From Lunularia cruciata (lineage: Eukaryota > Streptophyta > Marchantiopsida > Lunulariales > Lunulariaceae), in the NCBI GenBank assembly GCA_948567375.1, contig OX419759.1, positions 60,354,593-60,418,592 on the forward strand: a stretch of DNA of 64,000 bases. The letters run 5' to 3'. A program made the position numbers and the translations under genes. This document shows, piece after piece, positions 46,213-57,164 of this stretch; the first letter of the stretch is position 1, and every line of letters starts with the position of its first letter. The notes under the pieces are model-generated. The model did no database searches. It was not told the origin of the DNA and saw only the letters and a list, made by a program, of their open reading frames with translations.

Positions 46213-46887
46213 TGTAACACCCATTTGTACATGTGTGTGATATTGTGATATTTAGCTTGGTATTACAAGAACTTAAGGGATATTATTTATATAGTGATAA
46301 AGGATGGTTCTACATTAGTCATGATTAGCTAAATTTAGTCATAGCTAAGATAGAGGGGACCTTACTTTAAAGGAAGTGGAAAAGATGAGAACCACTATTT
46401 TGGATTCTAATATATTGACTTGGTATTATTCCTAAATGTTTGGCTTTGAGGAAAGAGTTGAGAAATCTTGGGCTATAAGTCTTTTGTTTTGGACTCTTCT
46501 ATAGTCCAAGGATAGCCCATGTGAATGAATTCTTGACTTAGTGGTTGGGTCAAGATAAGATCACATGCTAAGTGGAATATGCTCATGTGGATGGATATTC
46601 CTTTATACTTTTTGACTTACTTGACTTTTAGCTTAGTAACTTTAGTTACTCCGGTAATTAGTAACTTTGGTATGTAATTATTTCACAAGTATATAAACAA
46701 GGGGTGAGGAAGTACTCCTCATCCTTTCATTTGCAACTATCTCTCTCTCATTGAGTTCTTTAGTGAGCAATGTCTTGAGTCTTGGAGGAGTATGATGGAG
46801 TTGGGGTTCCTTGCCTTCTTAGTCCATGGTGCGCTACCATAATAGCCATCAGAGGTTCATCCTAAGTGAGAGACATGCCGGCTCACA
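46213..46887 (+). mobile_element. 3' LTR of element B
   Basis: 675 bp, TGTAACACCC to GGCTCACA, close to the 5' LTR over its whole length. It is followed by GTACT and the continuation of G's coding sequence. Confidence 0.9.
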
Positions 46888-48898
46888 GTACTCCCTAGCA
46901 ATAACTCAATCTTGAAGTGCATACCATGATCAGAGGGTAATCCCTTCAATAGATCATCTAGAAACACATCCACAAACTCTTGAACTATCTGATCAACCAT
47001 TGCTTGATGATGCTCTTGGCTCTCCTCAGATTGTCCTTGTGCAATCAACTTGATCCACATGGTGAAAATAGACTTATTTTCCTCCAAAGCTTGCTCTATG
47101 GCTGCTACACTAACAAATTTCCCATCTAGGAACTCATATCTCTTCAAAGTTTGCTCCATGGCTGTCTTCCTAGCAAACTTCCCATCTTGGGACTCATCTC
47201 CCTTCTAGGCTTGCTCTATGGCTACCTTCTCAACAAACTTCCCATCTTGGGATTAACTATTCTTAGGTGTCTTACTCAAAGGTGCCAAATAACCTAATCA
47301 GAAATTCCTACCTTGGTGTTGTATTTGAATTTGTCGTCGGGTCCAATAAAATTGAACCTTATGACATTCAAACCAAGGTAGTCTTAGAATGACATCGTGG
47401 TGTAGAGGTGCCACTACAAACCTCATACACTCCAAATACTCCTTCCCAATCTTGAAGGTAACAAGATGCAAGGTATGAAATGCAAAACCCTTTCTACCAT
47501 CCGCTATCATCAATCTACTTCCAATTATTAGCTTGATAAGAATACCCCATTCCTTTGCTACTTGCATAAACATGCAATTCTCTAAACTTCTAGAATCAAC
47601 CAAAATCTTACAACCCCAATTAGATATTGTACCTTGCAAGTGAAGCAAACTTGCATAGGTCGAGCCTTCAATCCCATTGGAACTCATCAAGCTCCTAATA
47701 GGCAGCTCAAAATCTCTTATTGGGATTCATTTTTTCCCTGATCATTCCACTCCACAAACTCCATCTAGGCAACTTGTTGAGGTCTCTCATTCCTAAGTAG
47801 ACATTCAACAATGCAATGTCCAACTTGGCGACAATAAAAACAACCACCATTTTGTTGTTCTTTCTCTATCTGTTGTACCAAGTGGTCTCCGTTGGATAGC
47901 ATCAATCTCCATTGGTGCCGGTTCCTCCACCCATGTGTAATGTACTGGTAGGCTTTGTGTAGGTCAAGGTCAAGACCAAGTTGTTGCAACCAAGGAATCA
48001 AAGCACTCAACCAATTGCATGGATTTTTCCATGTTTTGTGGTTTCTACGTGGTCATCTTCATTTGGTTTGTGACTTCAAGCCCCTCACAAATAGACCCAG
48101 AACTTCACCTTCTTGTATATCTAGAATCTACAAGATGATGTTCTAAATTGCATGATGTAGCTCCTAACAAAGCCAATTTGCTTCAAATCTACCAATTTAT
48201 CTTGTGCGGCATGGGTGGTATTTATAGTTTGAAATTGACCAAGTATTATATCCTTGAATTCTACCCTTGTCAAGATTGGTGCAACAATCTATCGTTCAGC
48301 TTGCTCCACTCTAAGTTGCCACCAAAGTTTTACCACCAAAGTTTTACCACATCATCCAATTAGCTAGAAGCCAAGAGAATTTGTTTCTGTTCATCTTGAA
48401 GATTGGTAGCTTCAAAGTAAGATTCACAATTAAACATAAAATTCTCGATTAATGCTCGGAAGGTTCTTTCCTTCAAACACCTTGGGTTTTGGAAATTGGA
48501 TTTGATCTTCTCCATCTTGAACCGGTGCTCTCTTTATGTGTTCTTGTTGTTGCTAGTGTTGTACATCCAATAATCAAGTAAGGTGCTCAATTTGTTGCTG
48601 CATAGCAATGATAACATCTAATATTACCACCATGGCTACTACTTTATCCCGCTACTCCCAATTTATCTAATTTATTAACACATAGATGTTGTACGTCCAC
48701 AATTCTCCATAAGTTACAACCAGCAATACCAAGGGTGAAAAAGTGATCATATGCAAAAAATCTTACCCAAAGCATGAGGTGATGGATTGTGTGAAATGAT
48801 GCTTGGGTAGTACTTGGACACAAAAATCCCAATGGTTTGGCGGAAGTGGATTTGATGGTCCATACATACCATCCATTGCATTCTTGCTTTGATACCAA
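46888..48898 (-). pseudogene. Gag-protease of chromovirus G
   Basis: Minus strand from the primer site: AMDGMYGPSNPLPPNHWDF (48763-48898), gag capsid remnants, zinc knuckle CFYCRQVGHCIVEC (about 47815-47860), protease with ILVDSRSLENCMFMQVAKE (47298-47690; catalytic DSG changed to DSR) and VILRLPWF. Then comes the linker repeat region, and GLPSDHGMHFKIELLLGST (46900-46960) ends at insertion B. The next residues, PMSGPIYLFS, lie at 39005-39043, which proves the split. Confidence 0.8.
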
Positions 48899-49186
48899 TG
48901 TAAAAGAAGGAAGCTTGTCAAGAAGCTTCGTTGAGCCACTTTCTTAGAGTGCAAGCCAAGTTAATCGGGAAGCTTCTCATGAAGCTTCCTTCTAGAAGCC
49001 GCTTACTTGGCATGCAAGGTAAGCTAGTTAGAAGCTTTTAGAAGCTACCTATTTGGGGTGCAAGCTAAGCTAGCCGGAAGCTTCCCAAGAAGCTTCCTAG
49101 ATACTTTTGGAATCTTGTAGGCTAATTTGTCTTATTTGCTACTTTGTTGGCCCTACAAACTTTGTCGCTAAACTACATGTTGTTAC
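48899..49186 (-). mobile_element. 5' LTR of chromovirus G, internally deleted
   Basis: Homologous to 30498-30905 at both ends, but after TGTAAAAG it jumps directly to AAGGAAGCTTGTCAAGAAGC, so the R/U5 block including the TATA region is missing. GAAnnTTC arrays remain. Confidence 0.8.
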
Positions 49187-49191
49187 CCGGG

Positions 49192-49930
49192 TGTAGGTTG
49201 TGTGCTTTAGTGTCATCTATTTTTGGGGCTAATAGATTTGTCAGGTGAGTTGTTATATGCTCCTTAGTGGATTTTGACTTCCAAGACCACCATCATGTTG
49301 TCTTAATTGATCCACATCCATTGTGGGATCTAGGTTAGCCCGCAGTTTGGCACCATAATCCGACTTTTGGTTCATCACGCATTGCCAATTTTTCTTACTA
49401 AAAATGGCCCACTTGGAGTGTTCAAATTGTCTGCCAAGGGTTCAATCAAGCAACTCTAGTGTCTCACTTATTTAAAGTTTGAAAATAGGTTGAGGATGCT
49501 TCATCCTTGATGCCTCTAATCATTCACTTTACCTTATGAAACTTCTTATTCTCTAGCTATCCTAAGGGAAACTTCCGAGAGAACCAGCTACTAGATGGTT
49601 TGATTAGTCTTTTGTCCCTATCTACTTCATGGTATTTTGTGATTTCCTTTGGTAACTTTGAGTGCTCATTAAAATATGCTGGAAGGTGGAAGTGGCCAAG
49701 GTATTTCACCTTCTTTTCTTCCATAAGAAGGTCCATTCTTATGTAAAAATGCAAAAAAAGGGTGCAACTCCTTTAGTCATATCTTCCAATAGGTCACTTG
49801 TACATTCTCAAAACATTATGCCCAACTTATGGGTTTCTCTTAGTGTAGAATTTAAAAGAAAATGGCTTGATTCAGGTTTATATATGTTGTTTTTTTTGAC
49901 ATGAAGAGTTTTATAATCATTTTTGTGATA
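49192..49930 (-). other. Right flank of element G; unidentified minus-strand ORF
   Basis: A minus-strand open frame, 49557-49754, encodes KKVKYLGHFHLPAYFNEHSK followed by LPKEITKYHEVDRDKRLIKP. It has a coding-like composition, and the LPxYF...D...I pattern faintly recalls the DUF4283-type domain of plant LINE ORF1 proteins, but the match is too weak to name. It may be continuous with the minus-strand ORF left of G. Confidence 0.3.
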
Positions 49931-51120
49931 ACTTGTAATACTAATAGCTAAACATATTATCTAGGAGTGAAAATTGGCTTTGTAATATCTTGAAGGATGT
50001 TATATATGATGGAATAAGTTGTTCAGATAAAGGTATCACTAAAAGAGCACTTCTACTAATATGTTAGGAGCCAAAAATATCTCAAAAACTTAAGAGCCAA
50101 TTATTGAGGCCTAAATAGATACATTACACCTTGAAAATGTGCATATTCTTCCCCATGGATAAATTTTGGCTTTCCCTCTTCCCCCCTCCCTCCCCTCCTC
50201 TCCCCTTCCATCCCCTCCTCCATACTTGTCTTTTCAAGAGCTTTCCAAACGTACCTCACCCATGCAATTTTGAGATTCTTATAAGAAGATTCCCTAAAGA
50301 TTCCCTCTAACAAAAGCTTGTTTGACCAACCAAATAGGACCAGAATTGACATATCACCCATGCATGAAAATAATCTAAGGGTAGAGCTTGCTGACATGTC
50401 ACCAATCCATATATCTGATCCAAGGGTGAAGCTTCCTTTGAAGGAATCCTCGTTGCTATATAGTAAAGACAAGATGCTCCTTTGGGGCATTGGAGTATTG
50501 AGTGTGAAGCTTTGTGTTTCTTCTTCTAGGTTTCTCTTGGGGGTTCTCTTGTCTTTGGAACATTACATAATTCATCAGGTAGGATCTTTGAGGTCATCTA
50601 TTTGATATCCATCTGTTGACTTCCAAATCAACAAATGAATTCTTGATTTTTCTTTAAGGCTCTTCCCAAGTCAACCATTGGGAGTGTCCATGTACATTTG
50701 TCTGAAGGGTGAGCACTCATGTCCCAACATTTGTTGCTAATGGTCTTTTGTCAAAAAAACAATATTTCTCTCAAGGTTTTGTCACTCATATGAGTGTTAT
50801 TACGGATCTCCTCTAGTAGGGATTTGTTTGACCGACTCCAATCTCACAACAAGAACTCTACATTGTTACATCTTATGTAATCCAAATGGCAATACATGCC
50901 CCACTTAGAAATTTTAGGAGGTTTGTTAACAATCTCTTCAAGTCTTCATCATCTCGCCTTCTCTCTCACCTCTTGGTAAGTTTTTCCATTGTTGAATATT
51001 CTAGTCCAAGAATCTACCCTATTCCCAACACTCTCTTGCACACACTCTCAGGTTTTCATACTTCTACAAATGGAAGTGGATCTTTCAAGGGCGTATATGA
51101 ATTCTTGCATGAAAAAACTT
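49931..51120 (+). mobile_element. LTR-like sequence related to the H LTR
   Basis: From TGTAATACTAATAGCTAAAC at 49931 the first ~170 bp match the LTR fragments at 22086-22604 (ATCTAGGAGTGAAA, GGATGTTATATATGATG, GTATCACTAAAAGAGCACTT). The remainder is T-rich and CT-rich (for example TTCCCCCCTCCCTCC near 50175-50215) with no coding domain. Small frames at 50318-50605 and 50886-51122 look like chance frames. The right boundary is undefined. Confidence 0.45.
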
Positions 51121-51250
51121 GAAGAAAATGAAAAGTAAAATACTAAAAAGTGTTTCCTCACAAGGTGGGGACACCATTTTATAGTTTTCTCAGACTGGTC
51201 CATCCTTCCACCATTGTGGTGGTTGGTGAAGGATCAGAATCACATCCCAA

Positions 51251-51402
51251 ATGCATATCACTCGGTGCCAAATAGTCAAAAATCCATTCTTTGGCGGTGC
51301 CTTCCTGTGGGGCGCATGAGTGTCAAATGCATATCACTTGGTGCCAAATAGTCAAAAATCCATTCTTTGGCGGTGCCTTCATGTGGGGCGCTGAGTGTCA
51401 AT
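51251..51402. repeat. 76-bp tandem duplication
   Basis: ATGCATATCACTCGGTGCCA at 51251 is repeated at 51327 with one or two changes, through CCATTCTTTGGCGGTGCCTT and GTGGGGCGC. The near identity of the two units suggests a recent duplication. Confidence 0.9.
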
Positions 51403-53115
51403 GGTGAGTCATCTATAGGCATAACATGATCATGAAAAATTTAACATCTTTGTATTCATCAAGCACCATTCATGTTTTTTATATTTGTAAGAACAAAGGT
51501 CTATCAAGTAATTCCAATTGCAATGCAAATTCTTATTTCTTGTACCAATTGAACTAGGTTGTAGTCAATGTACAAGGGAATGACAATCCATCCTAAGAGC
51601 TTATTTGTGCTTTATTTCATCTTCCTTACTATGTGAGGGATTTGTTAAGTGACTCACAAATTCTGTTCATCTTTATTCTCAACTTTTTGTACCCTTTCAT
51701 ATTTAAACTAACCAAAAAAAAAAAGAAATTTCACTCAAGTGAGGCAAAGGTGTGCCACCACAACATAGTAAGTTGATGTATAATAAGAGCACATATCTGA
51801 ATTTTTAGATTTAAAATTATATATATATTTTTTAATTTACATTGTTTGAGCAAGAAATTAAATCTACTAATGTTTTTATTTGAAAAATAGCTATTCAAAC
51901 TTTCAAGCATTACTAGTATATAGAAAGCAAGATTCTAAAATATAACTTAAAATTTTAAAATTATATGTAAAATATAATAGATAATTATTATATTAACAAC
52001 TCAAAAAATAAATTAAGATAACTTCTTGACAAATATATTTAATCTTGGTGATGATGTTAATGCAATAATATCTTTAGTAAAGCATCACTATTTTAAGTAT
52101 AACATTTTAACTTGATTTAAAATACTTATGAGAACTTTACAGTATTATTTTTATCATAAGTTTATGAAAATTGAGAAATCATTTTTAAAGATAGCTTTGA
52201 AACGAAATCACATTTCAAGAATCCACAACACGTATCAAGGGTTCTAATGAGTCCATTAAAAGTAAGGTAGAAACAAGAGAGCTTGTAGAAAATCCAAAGC
52301 AAGGAGAAGAGTAGGAAGGAAGGGATGAAGAGATAAATTTTGAATGGAATGTATTCTGAGTGCAATACATTCTATTACATTGAGAATATAGTCAACTCTT
52401 TTAAAGTTAATTCTTATATTTGTACTAGAGATAGATAAACATCTACTTCGTTAAGAACTTAATCCTAAATTTCTTAGCTAAGTATTTAATCTGGCGACAA
52501 GACGGTTCGTTAACACCTTACAAATCCAAGTTTATAATAAGGTTATATAGTACCTTACTTGATTACTTAGTCTTTCAAATTCTTCTATGAAACATTCAAA
52601 TTCTTTCCAAAGTATCTTTTCTAAGTTTCTGATAATATACATGACTAAATTCTATTACATTACTATAATAAATTTTCATAGTATTATGCAATATTTGTGT
52701 AAATATAGTCTAGTTAATTTTCATAGTGTTACAAACTATTTTTATAAATATGGTATGGTTAATTGCATCATTGAACTATATTCTATGAATTTCATGTCTA
52801 TATAAAGTCGATTTCAGTTTTACCATTTAAATGATACTAAATTTTGCTTTAGTCAACTTAGCTAAAGGTAATATAGGTTGAGCTACCAATGTCCAGATTA
52901 TCTCTGCCTTAACTAGACTCATTGAGTGTACTTAAGTCTCGAAAATGCAATTTCACGGTCAACAAGATTGATAATCCAAATTCAAGTGTTATCTTTGGAT
53001 AGCTCTAATTTTATTTTTTTACCAATAAGTGACTTCAGTAACTATATGGCATTAAGGTTGCTCTCTATGTCTTATTAGCAGATGTATGTTTAGACTCTAT
53101 TATCATTATTCTAAA

Positions 53116-53181
53116 GGGAAAGGACGGCCACGTAGAAAAAAGAAGGTGGGAAGACCCCATCAAGCCCGTACAAGGGAGAGC
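53116..53181 (-). mobile_element. 66-bp tail-only non-LTR insertion with perfect 16-bp target duplication
   Basis: TTATCATTATTCTAAA flanks the insert exactly at 53100-53115 and 53182-53197. On the minus strand the insert reads CTCTCCCTTGTACGGGCTTG, then GGTCTTCCCACC and ends CCGTCCTTTCCCT, the 3' tail shared with the 6.8-kb and 63.3-kb copies. It is a complete insertion event of an extremely 5'-truncated element. Confidence 0.85.
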
Positions 53182-54238
53182 TTATCATTATTCTAAACTA
53201 GAATAATGATATTCTATATTCCATTCTATTCTACTTTGCAATAGAAATGAAATTTTATTTTCAATGATTTAACGTCCAGATAAAATGATGTATAGCTCCG
53301 AAGGTATAAATAATTTCATCACATCAATAAAAAGTAAAGTTTATTATTTTATATTTTATATTTACAAAAGATTCTATCTACCTCTTTCATGAGTTTCTTA
53401 TTAATAATAGTCTAATAAAATCTCAAAGATAGACAAAGATAATTAATGCAATACCAATTTTCATGACAGGTTTATTTATTTAGTAAATTATTAATTTTTA
53501 TTTTCACTTTAATATAGACAGTTTTAAAATATGTGTTATATATGTATTTCTACCCATCCAATAAATGTTAACTAGCTGATTAACTAGCTGTTAACTAGCT
53601 ATTTAGGTTCCAAACTTTTGAAGAATTTAATTAAGTCTAAAATAATCTACCAAAATTTTTCATCCGTTATAAAATTATCAAAATAATATAAAATTGTAAC
53701 AAAGCTAATTTACTTTTCCGCATAATGCCTTGTATAAATTATCTTCTTGTGGGAACAATTAATAGGTCAATTTCCTTGAACCAAGTTTTTATCACACCTC
53801 ATATTTGAATTATACCAAGAATATTATTTAAATATATTTATGTGGAATACAAATTATTTCATAGTGAAAATTAATTTTTTATTTTAGTAAATTTGAGAAA
53901 ATATCAACAAGCAAACATTTTGGCTTATTAATTTTGTAAACTGAGTTATGCTTATACTAAATACTCGTATGTGCACATGCGTACAAGAAGTGATTTTCTA
54001 TGAATTTAATCAAAATGGATATAAGAAAATTTGAACTAGTTGCAAATGTAAATGTACATGTACATGTAATTGTAATAAACCTAATATTTTTGTTTTTTTT
54101 TTGGTTCTGTTAGTTCTTTTGTCCAAGTCTCTCGCAAGGGGATAATCGTAAAATCTATGAATGTAAGTAAAAATGTGTTAAAAATTAAAATACTCGGAAC
54201 CGTTAAGTATTAATTAATTAATCACCTGTAATATCTTT

Positions 54239-54294
54239 GCTGATATCTATCATTCTTTACGCTCCGTAAAGTGTAAAGAATGATAAATATCAGC
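54239..54294. repeat. Hairpin, 22-bp arms
   Basis: Left arm 54239-54260 (GCTGATATCTATCATTCTTT start) pairs with 54273-54294 with one mismatch and a 12-nt loop. It stands alone in AT-rich intergenic DNA. It could be a tiny MITE or replication-slippage fold-back. Confidence 0.85.
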
Positions 54295-55396
54295 ATAGAC
54301 ATTATTGAGGACAAAAAGCGATATTGAGTATCAAGTTCTGTCCACATATAAAGATTTCTTTTTCCTGGTTCCATTATCTACTACTTCTAATTTACCAATG
54401 CATCTAGCCAGCTAAGAAAGCTGGGAGAGTGATCTAACTTGCTTCTAACTCTCAGTCTTAACGTTGAGCACGAGGATTTTCATTATTCCTTAAGGTTTTG
54501 ATATTTATGAGTGATACCATTAAATGATCATAAATTGAGAATTTTTTCTTTTGTAGCTGATATATATCAAGTTACTAACCTTACTTTTATCACTTAATTA
54601 AACTTTTGAAAAATTTATTTCCTATTCACTGATTAATATAATATGTCATATTCCTGTATCATACATTAATTCAACTTCTGTAGATAGTTTTATTTTACGT
54701 AGTTTCTTATACATTAGATCAGCATATGATACATCCGTATACGATGTGATTACATAACTACTAATAGATATCCAAGATCTTGCTGTTCAAATCTCTTCTC
54801 TATCGACAAAATGGTGCTTATAACGATGATATAACACATGTGGATCTCACTCCTGACTCTTATCCAGGGCAAGCCCCTGGCTAGAAATTGAGATCGAGAA
54901 AGAAACAAAATCGAAGAAGTATGCTAATAAGGTAGGTTTTACAATGGAGTGAAAGTGGAAATGTGAAAATGATAGGAAACCAAGATAGAAAAGTTAAGCT
55001 GTAAGATAAAGGTATTGCACGCATTAGAAGGAAGTGGTTTAGGTGAAGAAATACCTGAATAACAAGTAGTACTTCAGAATAAACAAACAATAGATACCCC
55101 GAAGCATATTGTCACCGCAGCGATGTACCAGCGTGAATCAGCAAATTGGAGGTGTGGCGTAGTTCAAATTGACAAGCAGCAAACGTGAGCCAGCCAGGAA
55201 GCTGATTCCACAGTGAAACAATGAGATGATGCGGAAATTCGGATGCAAATTATGGGTTGAGTCAGTTGGTAAGCATTTTGCGTTTCGAAATCGCCACAGA
55301 TATCGTTCTCAGTACGAACTTCAAGGTTTAATGACCAGAATCAATCAAGTTCTTAAAATCGTTGTACCAGTATACGGACTGAGCCTCTAGACACGG

Positions 55397-57164
55397 TTGG
55401 ATAGATGGAACCTAGTCGTTCTGCATATTCAGTTGAATTTGTTGACATCTGGAGATATGACCGGAAATGAAAGGTATTGCGATCCGTTACCTGAGTTCTA
55501 TGGATTAGAAATGGAAGAATCAAGTTGTCCGCCTCGATTGGTTGCAGTAGGTGGAACCATGGTGAGATCAAGCAGCATTCGACGAAGTACAGACTTGAAA
55601 GAGTGGAGTACTGCGGCTTGTCAAATTGAGGAGTCAGTGGTGTTGGACGAGAACAGAGAGATGAGCAGGAACACAAAGGCTGAATTCTCGGGCGCACTGG
55701 GTGATATAAATTCGAATGCAGAGAGGATCACTCCTCAAGAGTATAGAGCTCTACTAGAGTCGCCTACAGATTCAGAGAGCACTGTGACTAGCGATTCCGT
55801 CTCATTCCCCATTTTCGCCGGCGAAGGGTGGCATGAAGGAGGAGATGAAGTGGGATCACTGGACTTATCGGTTGACTAGATCCCCAGAGAGAGTTTTTAC
55901 ATATAAGAGGGAATTTTGTGATCTGGACTCTTCTGCCAGTTTGTACACAGGATATGGAAAGCTTAGTCGTCTCCCATACATAGCCGAGCATACCGAGTCA
56001 AAAGATTTGGCGCTGGAAGCTTTACGGCTAGCCCATGACTACGTCAAAGAGACTTCAGCAACTGGTTTATACCAATCGATAGTGGATAATATTGCTGGAC
56101 GCTTGGGTACAGAATATATGCTCGATGACGAATGGATTATGGAGACCGAGCTTCAGGCCACATTATGTGAAAATTTGCTGAGAAGAGTGACGCATGATTT
56201 CCATACCAAAGCAGAAAACGACTCGAGAGACATACCGGAGAAACCGACTAAACGAGATGCATACAGGCCCAGTATTTGACTGGGAGATATTTCCTACAAG
56301 CGTGGAGACTTGCACAAGGCATTGAGTTGGTACATAGGGGCCGATAACTACTCCCCAACGTCACCAGATCGAGTTCACTCCATGCTGAATGTTATCAAGA
56401 TAACCACTGAGCTTGGTGAAGTTGACAAGATGTCTAACCGTTTGTCGATTCTACAGGATCTGTTTACACAGGATCCACCTGGGCCCGCCACGCAAGCGAA
56501 ACTCCGTTGTGCAACAGGACTAAATTACCTCCGTGCCAGGAACTATTCTCTGGCTGCCAGAGAATTTTTGTCACTTCCAGCGATGAAAATTTTCCCTACC
56601 TGGGTGTTAGCTGCTGAAGACTGTGCCCTCTATGGCGTACTCTGTGCATTGGCTACACTTTATCGAGCAGAGTTTAAGAGAAGAGTAATCACCAGCACGA
56701 CCTTCAGCAAACTTGGACCTCGTACCAGATCAAAGAACTCATTTATGACTATAACCAGCCAGTATAAAGCCAGTATACTTCTTGTGTTATTCATCGAGAG
56801 AACCTGAAAACTCAAACTTTTGCTCGATCCATACTTTCAAGATCATATACCACGTGTATATCAGCAGATACGCGAAAAAGCATTGATTCAATATACATCC
56901 GCGTTTGAAACGCTAGATATGAAGCTTATGGCGGCATCATTCAGAACCTGTTTTACAGATCTTGCAAAAGAGCTTGTCGAGTTGATCCAGAATGGTAAAA
57001 TTCATGCTCGTATCGATTCCCAGAACCAAATTTTAGTTGTAAACCGAGTGAACCACCGTAACTCAACTTTCCTGCACGTTGTTGGTAACATGCCCACGGT
57101 TGAGCGGAATATCAGACACATGTTATTGCGAGCAAGCCTAGTGGGGAAAAATCTCGGTAATTAA
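55397..57164 (+). pseudogene. CSN1-like: COP9 signalosome subunit 1 (CSN1)-like pseudogene, intronless
   Basis: CSN1 is a scaffold subunit of the COP9 signalosome, which removes NEDD8 from cullin ligases. From 55833 to the TAA at 57162-57164 one frame (443 codons, close to the usual CSN1 size) covers the whole protein. The N-terminal repeat region has DLDSSASLYTGYGKLSRL and ALEALRLAHDYVKET. The TPR-like middle has LGDISYKRGDLHKALSWYI and AKLRCATGLNYLRARNYSLA, then ALYGVLCALATLYRAE. The C-terminal PCI domain has REKALIQYTSAFETLDMKLM and KIHARIDSQNQIL, ending MLLRASL. It is broken by TGA at 56277-56279 and 56805-56807 and by a compensating frameshift pair (YQIKELIYDYNQ is read in another frame at 56723-56758). 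The 160-codon frame at 55397-55879 may hold an N-terminal extension, but I see no homology there. There are no introns in the matched part. Confidence 0.85.

Larger units (their letters stand above)
39048..46887 (+). mobile_element. Tat/Athila-like Ty3/gypsy element B, nested in G
   Basis: LTRs of 677 bp (39048-39724) and 675 bp (46213-46887) enclose gag, protease, RT, RNase H and integrase on the plus strand. GTAC (GTACT if the first LTR base is discounted) flanks both sides at 39044 and 46888, inside the G codons for GST. The primer site after the 5' LTR, TTTTTGGTTCCGTTGCC, resembles the TGGCGCCGTTGCC site (tRNA-Asp type) common in plant Tat/Athila elements. The 3' polypurine tract and the first 46 bp of the LTR are duplicated at 46131-46212. 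There is no chromodomain. Several stops and shifts make it inactive, but it is the best-preserved element in the window. Confidence 0.9.
30498..49186 (-). mobile_element. Chromovirus G, host of two nested insertions
   Basis: G runs on the minus strand from its 5' LTR (48899-49186) to its 3' LTR (30498-30905). CCGGG flanks it at 30493-30497 and 49187-49191, consistent with a 5-bp target duplication. Removing F (31814-37286) and B (39048-46887) restores colinear gag, protease, RT, RNase H, integrase and chromodomain. The primer site next to the 5' LTR reads TTGGTATCAAAGCAAGAATG, complementary to initiator tRNA-Met with one mismatch. The polypurine tract before the 3' LTR is GGTGGGGGAATA. All reading frames are broken. 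The 5' LTR has lost about 120 bp near its U5 side. Confidence 0.85.
51403..54780. other. AT-rich intergenic DNA
   Basis: Very AT-rich with no coding family. It contains a clean short non-LTR tail insertion (53116-53181), a triplicated TTAACTAGCTG motif (53568-53600) and a 22-bp-arm hairpin (54239-54294). Confidence 0.5.

Noticed and set aside
56277..56279. TGA in the CSN1 frame as selenocysteine or an alternative code
   Set aside because: CSN1 has no selenoprotein history, a second TGA and a compensated frameshift accompany it, and TGG is used for Trp throughout.
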